The notes below the pieces were generated by a model that saw only the letters and a list, made by a program, of their open reading frames with translations, was not told the DNA's origin and did not search any database. This document shows positions 16,247 to 24,268 of a DNA stretch of 64,000 nucleotides, in pieces. Source of the stretch: Nitrospira defluvii (GTDB lineage: Bacteria > Nitrospirota > Nitrospiria > Nitrospirales > Nitrospiraceae); assembly GCA_011525625.1 (NCBI GenBank), contig WYAX01000004.1, forward strand, positions 1 to 64,000. Reading direction: 5' to 3'. Position numbers and translations under genes: made by a program. Numbering within the stretch: position 1 is the stretch's first letter; each line of letters begins with the position of its first letter.

Positions 16247-17110
16247 ATGAACAAGACGGCACGCGCGTGGATCAACGGGTTGTTCGAGGTGGTGATATTC
16301 AGCGGTTCATTGCCTGCGACACGCCTTGCGGTAGTGGAGCTCGACCCATTCTTCCTAACGGTCGCACGCGCCGCCATCGCCGGGCTGTTGGGATGTGGGC
16401 TGCTGATGGTGTTTCGACAGCAGCGTCCCGAACGCTTCGACCTGGTCTCGCTGTGTATCGTGGCGCTCGGTGTGGTGGTCGGGTTCCCGCTGCTGTCAGC
16501 CTTGGCGCTTACCCGCATCACGTCGGCGCACGCCATCATCTTCATCGGCCTCGTGCCGCTGGCCACCGCCCTGTTCGGAGTACTGCGCGGCGGCGAACGC
16601 CCGCGGGCCGCCTTTTGGCTCTGCTCAGGCGTGGGCGGCGCATGCGTGGCCGGCTTTGCGATGACTCACGGCTTGTCAGCCTCTCCTGTCGGAGACCTCC
16701 CGATGCTGGCCGCCATCCTGGTGTGCGGACTGGGGTATGCCGAAGGGACCACGCTGTCTCGCCGGCTCGGGAGCCGGCAGGTCATTTCCTGGGCGCTGGT
16801 CTTGTCGCTGTCGATCATGCTGCTGCTGGCCATCCTCACCCTGCCCCATTCGTTCGACGGCAGAGCCGACTCGACCTGGATGAGTCTCGCCTATGTCTCG
16901 CTGTTCAGCATGCTGATCGGCTTCATCTTCTGGTATCGCGGGTTGGCACAGGGCGGCATTGCCGCCGTCGGCCAGCTACAACTCCTCCCACCATTGTTCG
17001 GTTTGGGATTGGCGGCGAGGCTGCTTCATGAACAGGTCAGCGCAGGCATGGTAGCCGTAACCCTCCTCGTGCTGTTGTGCGTTGTCGGGGCGAAGCGTGT
17101 CGCGACGTAA
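16247..17110 (+). CDS. EamA-family (DMT) exporter
   Basis: A 287-aa ten-helix inner-membrane transporter of the drug/metabolite superfamily, two EamA repeats of five helices. ALTRITSAHAIIFIGLVPLATALFG closes the first repeat and LAYVSLFSMLIGFIFWYRGLAQGGIAAVGQLQLLPPLFGL lies in the second. Substrate unknown; relatives export amino acids or small metabolites. The gene diverges from the broken MocR-like regulator, with 120 bp between them, and probably lost its specific control with it. Confidence 0.88.
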   Translation: MNKTARAWINGLFEVVIFSGSLPATRLAVVELDPFFLTVARAAIAGLLGCGLLMVFRQQRPERFDLVSLCIVALGVVVGFPLLSALALTRITSAHAIIFIGLVPLATALFGVLRGGERPRAAFWLCSGVGGACVAGFAMTHGLSASPVGDLPMLAAILVCGLGYAEGTTLSRRLGSRQVISWALVLSLSIMLLLAILTLPHSFDGRADSTWMSLAYVSLFSMLIGFIFWYRGLAQGGIAAVGQLQLLPPLFGLGLAARLLHEQVSAGMVAVTLLVLLCVVGAKRVAT

Positions 17111-17437
17111 CACCCCGGCGCGGCCTGTTCCTACGGCAACCTTCCAGCAGAGATGGAACTGCTCTCGACTTTTGCAGGTGTTTCCCACCAGCGAGTCCGG
17201 CAACACACTCTTTCCGTCAACAGCGTGGGATGCCATTGAGTCCTCCCGACCTCTCTCCTATTTCGCTTCCCGTAAGAATCGTCCGACACGTATCGCGTGC
17301 AGGACGACTCTCTCTCATTTGCGCATTGACGCTTCTACGTATTTGTGACACAACCACCTCCGCACACACCTTTCTACTTGTGCGTATCGATACGTATCAA
17401 ATTGCGACACTCTACACGCCCTTCCAAAGGAGACCCC
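17111..17437 (+). other. Intergenic region with overlapping palindromes
   Basis: No gene recognised in 327 bases. Two overlapping palindromes, CGTATCGATACG and GATACGTATC (17383-17398), sit about 40 bp upstream of the next ATG and may be a regulator site. No clear -35/-10 pair was found. Confidence 0.35.
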
Positions 17438-19399
17438 ATGGCTCAAGACATAGAACGCGTGAGACGGATTAAAGCAGCCGCTGAAGATGACCTCCTGAGC
17501 AGACCCGGCGTCACCGCTGTGGATGTCGGGTACAAGTTCGTGAATGGCCGGAAGACCGATGAGATCGTCATTCGTATTCATGTGGCGGAAAAAAAAGATG
17601 TCCCGGCTGATCAACAACTTCCGTCCCAGATACAGGGCGTGAAGACGGATATCATTCAGAATCGGTTTCGGCCGGCGGGAGATCGTGGCTACTACAATCC
17701 GATACTCGGGGGGATCGATGTAGGCCCATTACGTGCCGTGGACTTGCAGTCCATTGCCGGCACCCTCGGCGCCATTGTCATCGACAATAGTACCCAGCAC
17801 AGGATGCTGCTGAGCAATTACCATGTCCTTTGTGTGAACGAGGGATGGAACCAATGGGGCGATGTGGGACGGCGCATCACACAGCCGTCCTTCGGTGGCA
17901 TATTGGTCGCAACCATCGAACGAGGGATTCTCAACAAGGATGTCGATGCCGCCGTCGCCCGTCTCGACAACATCACGAGGTATGCCTGCGGGGTACAGGA
18001 CGTTGGCGCCATCACAGGAACCGCAGCTCCTGAACTAGGCATGGCAGTTCGCAAACGAGGACGCACCACTGGATTGACCTACGGCACCATTAATGGGTTG
18101 CATGCGACGGCAACAATCACCTTTGACCACGGCGTGGGCACGATCGTCTTCAGGGAGCAGATGCAAATCGATCCTGACACCACGCGGAACGCGCTGTTTG
18201 CCGATCAAGGAGACTCGGGATCCACTATCGTCAATGATGCGGGCCAAGTTGTGGGATTGTTGTTTTCAATCGACGCGGAATCCAAGGGCACAGGCATCGC
18301 CACTCCCATTCAGCGGGTGCTGGAGACCATGAACGTCAGCATGGCCATTGAAGGGATCGGTGGCTATGATCTGTCCTCCTCGGCCGACCGGGCCTTCGCG
18401 TTGGACTACACCGGCACAGGCAGGTTGAACCACCTGGTCTTTTACCGGCCGGGCAAGGGCATCATGTTCATTTTGAAGAAGGACGGCGCCAATGGTTTCT
18501 CCCCCGTCTATGAGGGCCATTCCGGCATTGGCACCTATGATCTTTCTGTCGCGGACGACCAGGCCTTTGCGTACGATTATGATGGTGTTGGCACAGCGAA
18601 TCACCTCGTCCTGTACCGCCCTGGAACAGGCACGGTGTTCATCCTCAAGAAGGATGGTGTGGGAACGTACTTCCCCATTTTTAAGGAAACGCCCGGTGGC
18701 AGCGGCATTGGCGGTTATGATCTGTCGTCGCCGGACGACCGGGCCTTTGCGTTCGACTACGCCGGCACAGGTAAGCTGGACCACCTGGTGTTCTACCGGC
18801 CGGGGAAGGGCATCGTATTCATTCTGAAAAAGGACGGCCCCGGCAAGTTCTCGCCCGCCTATAAGAGCCATTCCGGCATCGGCGGCTACGACCTCTCCGA
18901 CTCAGCCGACCGGGCCTTCGCGTTGGACTATACCGGCACCGGCAAATCGGATCATCTGGTCTTCTATCGGCCGGGCAAGGGCATCGTGTTCATTCTGAAA
19001 AAGGACGGCCCCGGTGGCTTCACCCCCGTGTATCAAAGCCATGCCGGCATTGGCGGCTTTGACCTGTCTGACTCGAACGACCACGTGTTTGCCTTCGACT
19101 ATGATGGCATTGGCACAGCGAATCACCTCGTTTTGTATCGGCCCGGGACCGGCGCCGTCTTTATCATCAAGCAAGACGGTACGGGCAATTATCACCCCAT
19201 CTATCAAGCGACGCCGGGTGGGAGCGGCATCGGTGGCTACGATCTCTCTGACCCGGCCGACCGAGCCTTCCCGTTTGACTATGCCGGCACGGGCAAGTCG
19301 GATCACCTGGTCTTCTATCGACCGGGCAAGGGCATCGTGTTCATTCTGAAAAAGGACGGCCCCGGTACGTTCTCGCCCGTCTACCGGGCAACGAAGTAA
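17438..19399 (+). CDS. Trypsin-like protein with six C-terminal repeats
   Basis: A 653-aa protein. Residues about 1-75 (LLSRPGVTAVDVGYKFVNGRKTDEIVIRIHVAEKK) resemble the N-terminal domain of Nal1-like bacterial peptidases. A trypsin-fold domain follows with a full triad: His129 (SNYHVL), Asp170 (KDVDAAVARL) and Ser260 (GDSGS). From Gly306 to the end there are six repeats of about 57 residues, GIGGYDLSxxxDRAFAFDYxGTGKxDHLVFYRPGKG and so on. Repeats 2 and 5 share a variant (TANHLVLYRPGTG), giving the order A-B-A-A-B-A. There is no signal peptide, odd for a protease with binding repeats. AAGGAGA lies just before the ATG. Confidence 0.75.
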   Translation: MAQDIERVRRIKAAAEDDLLSRPGVTAVDVGYKFVNGRKTDEIVIRIHVAEKKDVPADQQLPSQIQGVKTDIIQNRFRPAGDRGYYNPILGGIDVGPLRAVDLQSIAGTLGAIVIDNSTQHRMLLSNYHVLCVNEGWNQWGDVGRRITQPSFGGILVATIERGILNKDVDAAVARLDNITRYACGVQDVGAITGTAAPELGMAVRKRGRTTGLTYGTINGLHATATITFDHGVGTIVFREQMQIDPDTTRNALFADQGDSGSTIVNDAGQVVGLLFSIDAESKGTGIATPIQRVLETMNVSMAIEGIGGYDLSSSADRAFALDYTGTGRLNHLVFYRPGKGIMFILKKDGANGFSPVYEGHSGIGTYDLSVADDQAFAYDYDGVGTANHLVLYRPGTGTVFILKKDGVGTYFPIFKETPGGSGIGGYDLSSPDDRAFAFDYAGTGKLDHLVFYRPGKGIVFILKKDGPGKFSPAYKSHSGIGGYDLSDSADRAFALDYTGTGKSDHLVFYRPGKGIVFILKKDGPGGFTPVYQSHAGIGGFDLSDSNDHVFAFDYDGIGTANHLVLYRPGTGAVFIIKQDGTGNYHPIYQATPGGSGIGGYDLSDPADRAFPFDYAGTGKSDHLVFYRPGKGIVFILKKDGPGTFSPVYRATK

Positions 19400-19730
19400 C
19401 CCGGGTGAGCGAGACACGATTGTCTCTGCTGTCATCTGCCGCCGCGGAGCCGTGCATGAGACGGCCCGGGCGGCTCCGTGCCTGATCCCCGAAAAATCCT
19501 GATCGGTGGGAATCGTGAAGCTTCCGTTCGGCCGCGAGAAGTCAGTCTTCAGGTAGATCCCCGCTGGAAGGACGTCGAGAGCTTCGCTGCCTGACGGCTT
19601 GTCGGAACATTCCTCTCCACCTTCCCCAAATGCTTCCATTTCCAAGACGCGCTCTTGCGTAGGTCCCATTACAGGAGTACCCTTTTGACGATTCATCCCA
19701 TCCGCCCGACTTTCTCCAAGGAGGCCTGCC
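19400..19730 (+). other. Intergenic region, possible weak terminator and remnant
   Basis: Just after the repeat-protein gene, CGGAGCCG and CGGCTCCG (about 19445-19479) could form an 8-bp stem with an 18-base loop, without a T-run. On the minus strand 19700-19480 is open and protein-like (RPNGSFTIPTDQDFSGIRHG) but has no clear start signal and runs antisense into the neighbouring gene; it may be a gene remnant. AAGGAGG directly precedes the next ATG. Confidence 0.3.
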
Positions 19731-20912
19731 ATGAGACGCTTCCGACTTCTTTCATTCACTGTGCTGTTCCTCGTTGTCTGCACCTCGATGGCCTCGGCTG
19801 AGCTGCTGGCGCTGCTCAATTATGAGAGCAAGCCGAATCAGCCGGTGCGCCGCGAAGGGATCGCGATCATGGAGATCGATCCCGAGTCCGCCGATTTCGG
19901 GAAGATCCTGATGGAAGTGCCGCTGCCGCCGGACCTCGTCGCCCACCACATTTTCTTCAACCGCGACCGGACCAAGGCCTACCTTACCGCGCTGAACAAG
20001 AGCGTGTTGCATGTCGTCGATCTGACGCGCTTCCCCTATCGCCTGCGAGCGATCGATGTGCCGGACTGTCAGGTGCTCGAAGACCTGGTGGTGTCGGAAG
20101 ACAACCGCACATGGTACCTGACCTGCATGGGCTCCAGCGCCGTGATCATGGGTGATGCGGTCACGGACCGGCCGACCAAGGTCGTGCGCACGGGCGACGG
20201 CGCCCCGGTGACCGTGCGGTACCCGCACGGCATTGCGATTCACAATGGCATCGACCGCGTGCTGGTCACCAGCACGGTCAAGCCCGACATGTCCGAGGCG
20301 GGCGATTCGATCACGGTGATCGAGGCGAGCACCGGATCGGTGCTTTCGACGCACCGCGTGTCGTCCACACCGGCTCCTTCGAAATCCGCGCCGGTCGAGG
20401 TGATGTTTTCGCCGAACGCGGTGCCGCCCGTGGTCCACATCACCAACATGATGGAGGCTACGCTCTGGGCCGGGGTCTGGGACCCCACGACCGCGTCCTT
20501 CTCCTTTCACGAGATCGACGACTTCGGGCCGCGTCAACAGGGCATGCCGCTGGAGATGCTCTATAACGCCAAGGGCGATCGCCTGTTCGTCACGACAGCG
20601 AAGCCGGGCTTCGTGAACGTGTACGACAACAGCGACCCGCGCCACCCGAAATTTCTGCAGGCTATTCCTGCCGCCGCCGGCGCGCACCATTCGCTCCTGT
20701 CACCCGACGAGCGGTACCTGTTCGTGCAGAACAGCCTGCTCAACCTGGAAGGCATGAGCGACGGCTCCGTCACGGTCATCGACCTGCGCAAAGGCGGCAC
20801 CGTCGTGGGCAGTATCGACACGCTGAAATCGCAGGGGTTCAACCCCAATTGCATTATGCTGCTGCCGAATCATTTTCGCGGAGAATCGTTACGCGCTGCG
20901 CTACAACCCTGA
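19731..20912 (+). CDS. Exported YncE-like beta-propeller protein
   Basis: A 393-aa secreted protein. The signal peptide is MRRFRLLSFTVLFLVVCTSMASA. The mature part has repeated beta-blade motifs typical of seven-bladed YVTN/YncE propellers: DRTKAYLTALNKSVLHVVDL, YPHGIAIHNGIDRVLVTSTV, GDRLFVTTAKPGFVNVYDN, SPDERYLFVQNSLLNLEG. Such proteins act in the periplasm as binding scaffolds or, in some relatives, metal-dependent oxidases; no metal ligand set is evident here. AAGGAGG precedes the ATG by 7 bases. It appears monocistronic. Confidence 0.8.
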   Translation: MRRFRLLSFTVLFLVVCTSMASAELLALLNYESKPNQPVRREGIAIMEIDPESADFGKILMEVPLPPDLVAHHIFFNRDRTKAYLTALNKSVLHVVDLTRFPYRLRAIDVPDCQVLEDLVVSEDNRTWYLTCMGSSAVIMGDAVTDRPTKVVRTGDGAPVTVRYPHGIAIHNGIDRVLVTSTVKPDMSEAGDSITVIEASTGSVLSTHRVSSTPAPSKSAPVEVMFSPNAVPPVVHITNMMEATLWAGVWDPTTASFSFHEIDDFGPRQQGMPLEMLYNAKGDRLFVTTAKPGFVNVYDNSDPRHPKFLQAIPAAAGAHHSLLSPDERYLFVQNSLLNLEGMSDGSVTVIDLRKGGTVVGSIDTLKSQGFNPNCIMLLPNHFRGESLRAALQP

Positions 20913-20958
20913 GGGGACAATGGCGTGAGCGCCCGGCGAGTCGTGGCCGGATGGATCG

Positions 20959-22314
20959 TTAGGAGAGCTGAGACTCGGACCGCGGGACGACGGTCTCTGG
21001 CCGATACCCTGCCGTGTTGGGTTCGGCGCTCGATTGCTTCAGCCCTGCGTCCAGGAGAATCGCCACCAGCATGTCGCTCATGACGTTCACGCCGGAGCGG
21101 GCGCGGGCGATGATCCAATCCACCGTCATGATGAGGGGAATAGCCGCGGCGATCACGGTATCGGGCAGGCCTGCAGCCGACAGGACCAGCGGCAAAACGA
21201 TCATGCCCGCCTCGGGAATACCGGCCACTCCTGCCCCTGCAATGATGGACGCTGCGACGATGAGGAACTGACTCGTCAAGGACAGGTCGTACCCCAGGGC
21301 CTGGGCGAGGAACAACGCCGCCATCGCCTCGTAGAGGGTGATGCCGTCGTTGTTCAGATTGGTCCCGACACAGGCCGCGAGGCGCGACGATTGTGCCGAC
21401 ACGTGCATGCGATTCAGACAATGCAATGTGACCGGCACGGTCGCCAGGCTGCTGTTGCAGGACATGGCCGTCATGATCGCATCGGCCCCTTGTCCCAGAT
21501 AGACCTTCGGCGACTTCTTGCCCACGAACCACGCGACCAGCGGGTAATAGATCAGCGCGTGGATCGTGAGTCCCGCGAGCATGGCCACGAGAAAAATCCA
21601 GAGAATGGAGAAGACGCCTACGCCCGACTTGCCCACCACCTGCGCCACGACCCCGAAGACGGCGAGCGGCACGGCATGAATGATCCAGCCGAGGATGCGC
21701 ACCAGCCATTCATAAACCCACTCGACGAACCGCACGATGGCCAGGTCGTCTTCACCCTTCCGGGCCGCTCGCATGTGCAGCCTCCTCAGCAGCGCGCCGA
21801 TCACCAGAGCCAAGAGCACCACGCCGATAATGTTGTTCGTGGAAAAGGGCGCCAGAATGGTGCGGGGAATATAGGCGGCGAGGTCTTCGATCGGCGTTTG
21901 CGACGTGGCCACCTTGGCCGGAGCTTTAGACCCTGGCACCAGCTGCAGCAACTGATCGACATGGCCCTGCCACGATACGCCAGGCTGCCAGCTGTTCATG
22001 ATGACCAAGCCGATCGTCATGGCGACGGTCACATTGACCAGACAGATGACCAGCAGCCTGGTCCCCTGGCTGAGCGGCAGACTGGTGCGGATGAGCGCAT
22101 CGAGGATGGCGAAGAAGATCAGCGGAATGGCCAACGTCTTCAGCAACTGCACGACCATCATGCCGAGCTTGCCCAACTGCGCGTTCGTGATGCCGCCCAG
22201 ATAGGGGTCCTGCCCGAAGATCACCCCGAGCAGACCGCCGAAGATCACGGCGATGAGCACCTGGGTATACAGGGGCATCGGGAGACGGTTGGTTGTGGCG
22301 TTGGTCGTGGTCAT
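20959..22314 (-). CDS. Dicarboxylate/amino acid:cation symporter (DAACS family)
   Basis: A 451-aa inner-membrane carrier of the GltP/DctA family that takes up dicarboxylates or acidic amino acids with Na+ or H+. The hallmark hairpin and binding segments are present: a serine-rich SCNSSLATVPVTL, NLNNDGITLYEAMAALFLAQ (the usual NMDGT is NNDGI) and GIPEAGMIVLPLVLSAAGLP. About eight hydrophobic helices. The start at 22314 (MTTTNATTNRLPMPLYTQ) has only a weak ribosome site, and an internal ATG at 22278 is an alternative. It is convergent with the propeller gene. Confidence 0.88.
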   Translation of the reverse strand: MTTTNATTNRLPMPLYTQVLIAVIFGGLLGVIFGQDPYLGGITNAQLGKLGMMVVQLLKTLAIPLIFFAILDALIRTSLPLSQGTRLLVICLVNVTVAMTIGLVIMNSWQPGVSWQGHVDQLLQLVPGSKAPAKVATSQTPIEDLAAYIPRTILAPFSTNNIIGVVLLALVIGALLRRLHMRAARKGEDDLAIVRFVEWVYEWLVRILGWIIHAVPLAVFGVVAQVVGKSGVGVFSILWIFLVAMLAGLTIHALIYYPLVAWFVGKKSPKVYLGQGADAIMTAMSCNSSLATVPVTLHCLNRMHVSAQSSRLAACVGTNLNNDGITLYEAMAALFLAQALGYDLSLTSQFLIVAASIIAGAGVAGIPEAGMIVLPLVLSAAGLPDTVIAAAIPLIMTVDWIIARARSGVNVMSDMLVAILLDAGLKQSSAEPNTAGYRPETVVPRSESQLS

Positions 22315-22443
22315 ACAGAATGGAACTGTCGAGAATACCCGTTTCGCGGCGGGAAAGCACCATCGGAGGCGTGTGCACGGTGAAAGGTGATTGGCGAGAC
22401 GTCGAGGGCTGGACACTCTAGAATAGTCGGCGGGAGCACTCGG

Positions 22444-23427
22444 TTATGCCTTGCTGATTCGCAGGGCCTCCTCCACCACCGCCTGATGCAGACTCTCCGG
22501 CTTGAGCACCTTCACGCCGCTGCCGAAGCTCAGGATCCAGCCGAGCAACTCGCGGGTATCGGCGACCGACAGGGTCATGCGCAGGCCGCCGCCCCGCACG
22601 CGTTTCGTTCCTTGCGTGGCATGCCAGACGCGATCCTTGACCCAGGCCGCCGTGGCCTTGTTGAATTCCAGCTCCACCTCGATGCGCGGGCCACGCATGA
22701 CCGTGAGTGCGTCCTGTACGAAGGCATCGAGGTCGAAATGCAGCGGCATCTGATAGGGATGGTCGGTCGGCGTAACGGACTTGATTCGCTCCACGGCAAA
22801 CATGCGGGGCTCGCGCCGCAGGTGACAATAGGCAATGAGATACAAACCGCCCGTGGCGTACCAGAGCCGATAGGGATCGACCTCGCGCCTGGTCGTCCGG
22901 CCACGTGAGGCGGAGTCGTACCGGATCTGGACGGTGGTGGCGTCGGCAATGGCGCGGGTCAGCCGGTCGATGGTTTCGCGATGTTGCCGGTAGCGTTTGT
23001 GCGGGCCGAGTCCGACGCTGAACGTGCCGTCGAGCTGTTGCACCAGCGCCACCCCCTGCGGAGGCAACGCAGCCGCCGCCTTGCCCAGCGCCGATTGGAG
23101 CGAGGTATGGAGCTCCGTGCCTTCGAGTGGAGAGATGAGTCGGCGACTGAATGTCAGTGCCATTAGCTCCGAGGGCGAAAACCGCAGGCCGGGAACATTG
23201 CGGAATCCTTCCAGCAACCGCCAACACGTGTGCCCATTGATCCGCTCGGTCACCAGCGGATACCCGGCTTCTTCCAACGCGGCGAGGTCGCGCCTGAGCG
23301 TGCGAGGGTGCCGTGTGGAACCGGGCGCCAGCGACTCCGCCAACTGTTCCAGCGTGAGGCCCTGTCGCGCCCCTTCCAGCTGCTTCAACACGACTAACAG
23401 ACGCACGGCCTGATCGTTACGCGCCAT
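22444..23427 (-). CDS. WYL-domain transcriptional regulator
   Basis: A 327-aa regulator. Residues 1-70 are a DeoR-type winged helix (RLLVVLKQLEGARQGLTLEQLAESLAPGSTRHPRTLRRDLAALEEAGYPL). The WYL ligand-binding domain spans about 140-225 (VDPYRLWYATGGLYLIAYCHLRREPRMFAVERIKSV), followed by the WCX C-terminal extension. WYL proteins sense nucleic-acid or nucleotide ligands in known cases and often control DNA-damage or defence genes; the target here is unknown. It is on the same strand as the DAACS gene, 129 bp upstream of it. Confidence 0.85.
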   Translation of the reverse strand: MARNDQAVRLLVVLKQLEGARQGLTLEQLAESLAPGSTRHPRTLRRDLAALEEAGYPLVTERINGHTCWRLLEGFRNVPGLRFSPSELMALTFSRRLISPLEGTELHTSLQSALGKAAAALPPQGVALVQQLDGTFSVGLGPHKRYRQHRETIDRLTRAIADATTVQIRYDSASRGRTTRREVDPYRLWYATGGLYLIAYCHLRREPRMFAVERIKSVTPTDHPYQMPLHFDLDAFVQDALTVMRGPRIEVELEFNKATAAWVKDRVWHATQGTKRVRGGGLRMTLSVADTRELLGWILSFGSGVKVLKPESLHQAVVEEALRISKA

Positions 23428-23518
23428 ACGTAGTCCTTAACCCGGCCCAGCCGATTTTTCGGCGCCAGTCTACCAGGATGATGCGAGGGAGAGAAGAGCC
23501 GTGGAAAGGAGGATCGTA

Positions 23519-23600
23519 TCTCGTGAAACGTGAAGCGTCTCTCGCTTGGCCCGGAAAGCATTTCCGAGCGAGAGACGTTTCACGAACGACGCTTCACGGA
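23519..23600. repeat. Long GTGAAACG-type hairpin repeat, copy 1
   Basis: Imperfect inverted repeat of about 80 bases: CGTGAAACGTGAAGCGTCTC...GCTTGG opposite CCGAGCGAGAGACGTTTCACG...CGCTTCACG. It fills most of the gap between the WYL gene and the MoaD-like gene. Related copies lie at 23934-24027 and 62164-62241. Confidence 0.65.
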
Positions 23601-23614
23601 CTTTGCTCCCCCGC

Positions 23615-23893
23615 TCAGGTGGGAATGTCGGTCGTGCCGTCGTAGGAGGCACGGGACTGATGCGCGATTTTCAGCACGTCACCGTCTTTCACCACCGAGT
23701 CGAGCGAGCCGACTTTGCGATTGACGGTCACGAGCAGTTCGCCGCGCACGATGAACGGCGCCAGCGCATCCATCAATTCCGCATTGCCTTCGATCAACAT
23801 CTTAATGGCGGTCGGCCCATCCACCTCCACATCCAATTCCGGCTCGTTCACACGCTGGAGTAGCGTTGGCCCGAGAATCAGCACTTTCACCAT
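23615..23893 (-). CDS. MoaD/ThiS-like beta-grasp protein without terminal GG
   Basis: A 92-aa protein with the ubiquitin-like layout of MoaD/ThiS: a hydrophobic first strand (MVKVLILGPTLLQRV), a helix (GPTAIKMLIEGNAELMDALAPF), and VRGELLVTVNRKVGSLDSVVKDGDVLKI, the usual loop before the last strand. Sulphur-carrier members end in Gly-Gly; this one continues ...YDGTTDIPT and has no C-terminal GG. It is therefore unlikely to form a thiocarboxylate as written and may be structural or regulatory. It follows the cytochrome gene by 6 bp, so it may belong to the oxidase operon. Confidence 0.65.
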   Translation of the reverse strand: MVKVLILGPTLLQRVNEPELDVEVDGPTAIKMLIEGNAELMDALAPFIVRGELLVTVNRKVGSLDSVVKDGDVLKIAHQSRASYDGTTDIPT

Positions 23894-23899
23894 GATCGA

Positions 23900-24268
23900 T
23901 CAATCCTCCCGTTCAGTCGGTGCGTATACATTCCGTGAAACGTAAAACGTGAAAGGTGAAACGATTTTGGATTCCGGACTTCCGACTTCGTTTAACGTTT
24001 GACCTTTCACGTTTGACGTCTCACGTTTCCCGGCCTCCCGCGCGTGGCAATGCAGGCAGTCCTGCCGCTTGGGATGTTGCGCCGGCAAGGGACGAACACC
24101 TTGAGGGGCATGACAGGTCGCACACTGACTCTCCACCGTAATGGATTGGTGCGCACTGTTGGCCGGCACTTTCGGATTACGGTCACGCGGCGACGGCAAC
24201 AATGCCACGCCCCCGACGACGAGCAGCGCCAGCACGACAAAAATCAGATCTACTTTGCGAAAAGTCAT
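23900..24268 (-). CDS. Small membrane-anchored dihaem c-type cytochrome
   Basis: A 122-aa protein starting at 24268 (MTFRKVDLIFVVLALLVVGGVALLP), where the ATG overlaps the oxidase stop by 4 bp. One N-terminal membrane helix is followed by two CxxCH haem sites, CATCH and CLHCH, within 30 residues, so the haems lie in the periplasm. Its coupling to the FAD/Fe-S oxidase suggests it accepts electrons from that enzyme. The last about 40 residues (KRETSNVKGQTLNEVG...SPFTFYVSRNVYAPTERED) are encoded by a dispersed hairpin repeat and probably replaced the original end. Confidence 0.75.
   Translation of the reverse strand: MTFRKVDLIFVVLALLVVGGVALLPSPRDRNPKVPANSAHQSITVESQCATCHAPQGVRPLPAQHPKRQDCLHCHAREAGKRETSNVKGQTLNEVGSPESKIVSPFTFYVSRNVYAPTERED
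23934..24027. repeat. GTGAAACG-type hairpin repeat, copy 2 (inside cytochrome gene)
   Basis: Arms CGTGAAACGTAAAACGTGAA... and ...CCTTTCACGTTTGACGTC are largely complementary. The element lies within the coding sequence of the dihaem cytochrome and supplies its C-terminal residues. Confidence 0.6.

Noticed and set aside
18355-19390. Long DNA tandem repeats of about 170 bp
   Set aside because: They are the coding units of the C-terminal repeats of the trypsin-like protein, in frame throughout.
19752-20690. Minus-strand open frame of 312 codons
   Set aside because: It is antisense to the beta-propeller gene, with His/Arg/Asp-rich composition and no start signal.
21034-22383. Long plus-strand open frame rich in His, Asp and Arg
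   Set aside because: It is antisense to the DAACS transporter, whose hydrophobic helices produce such composition on the other strand; no ribosome site.
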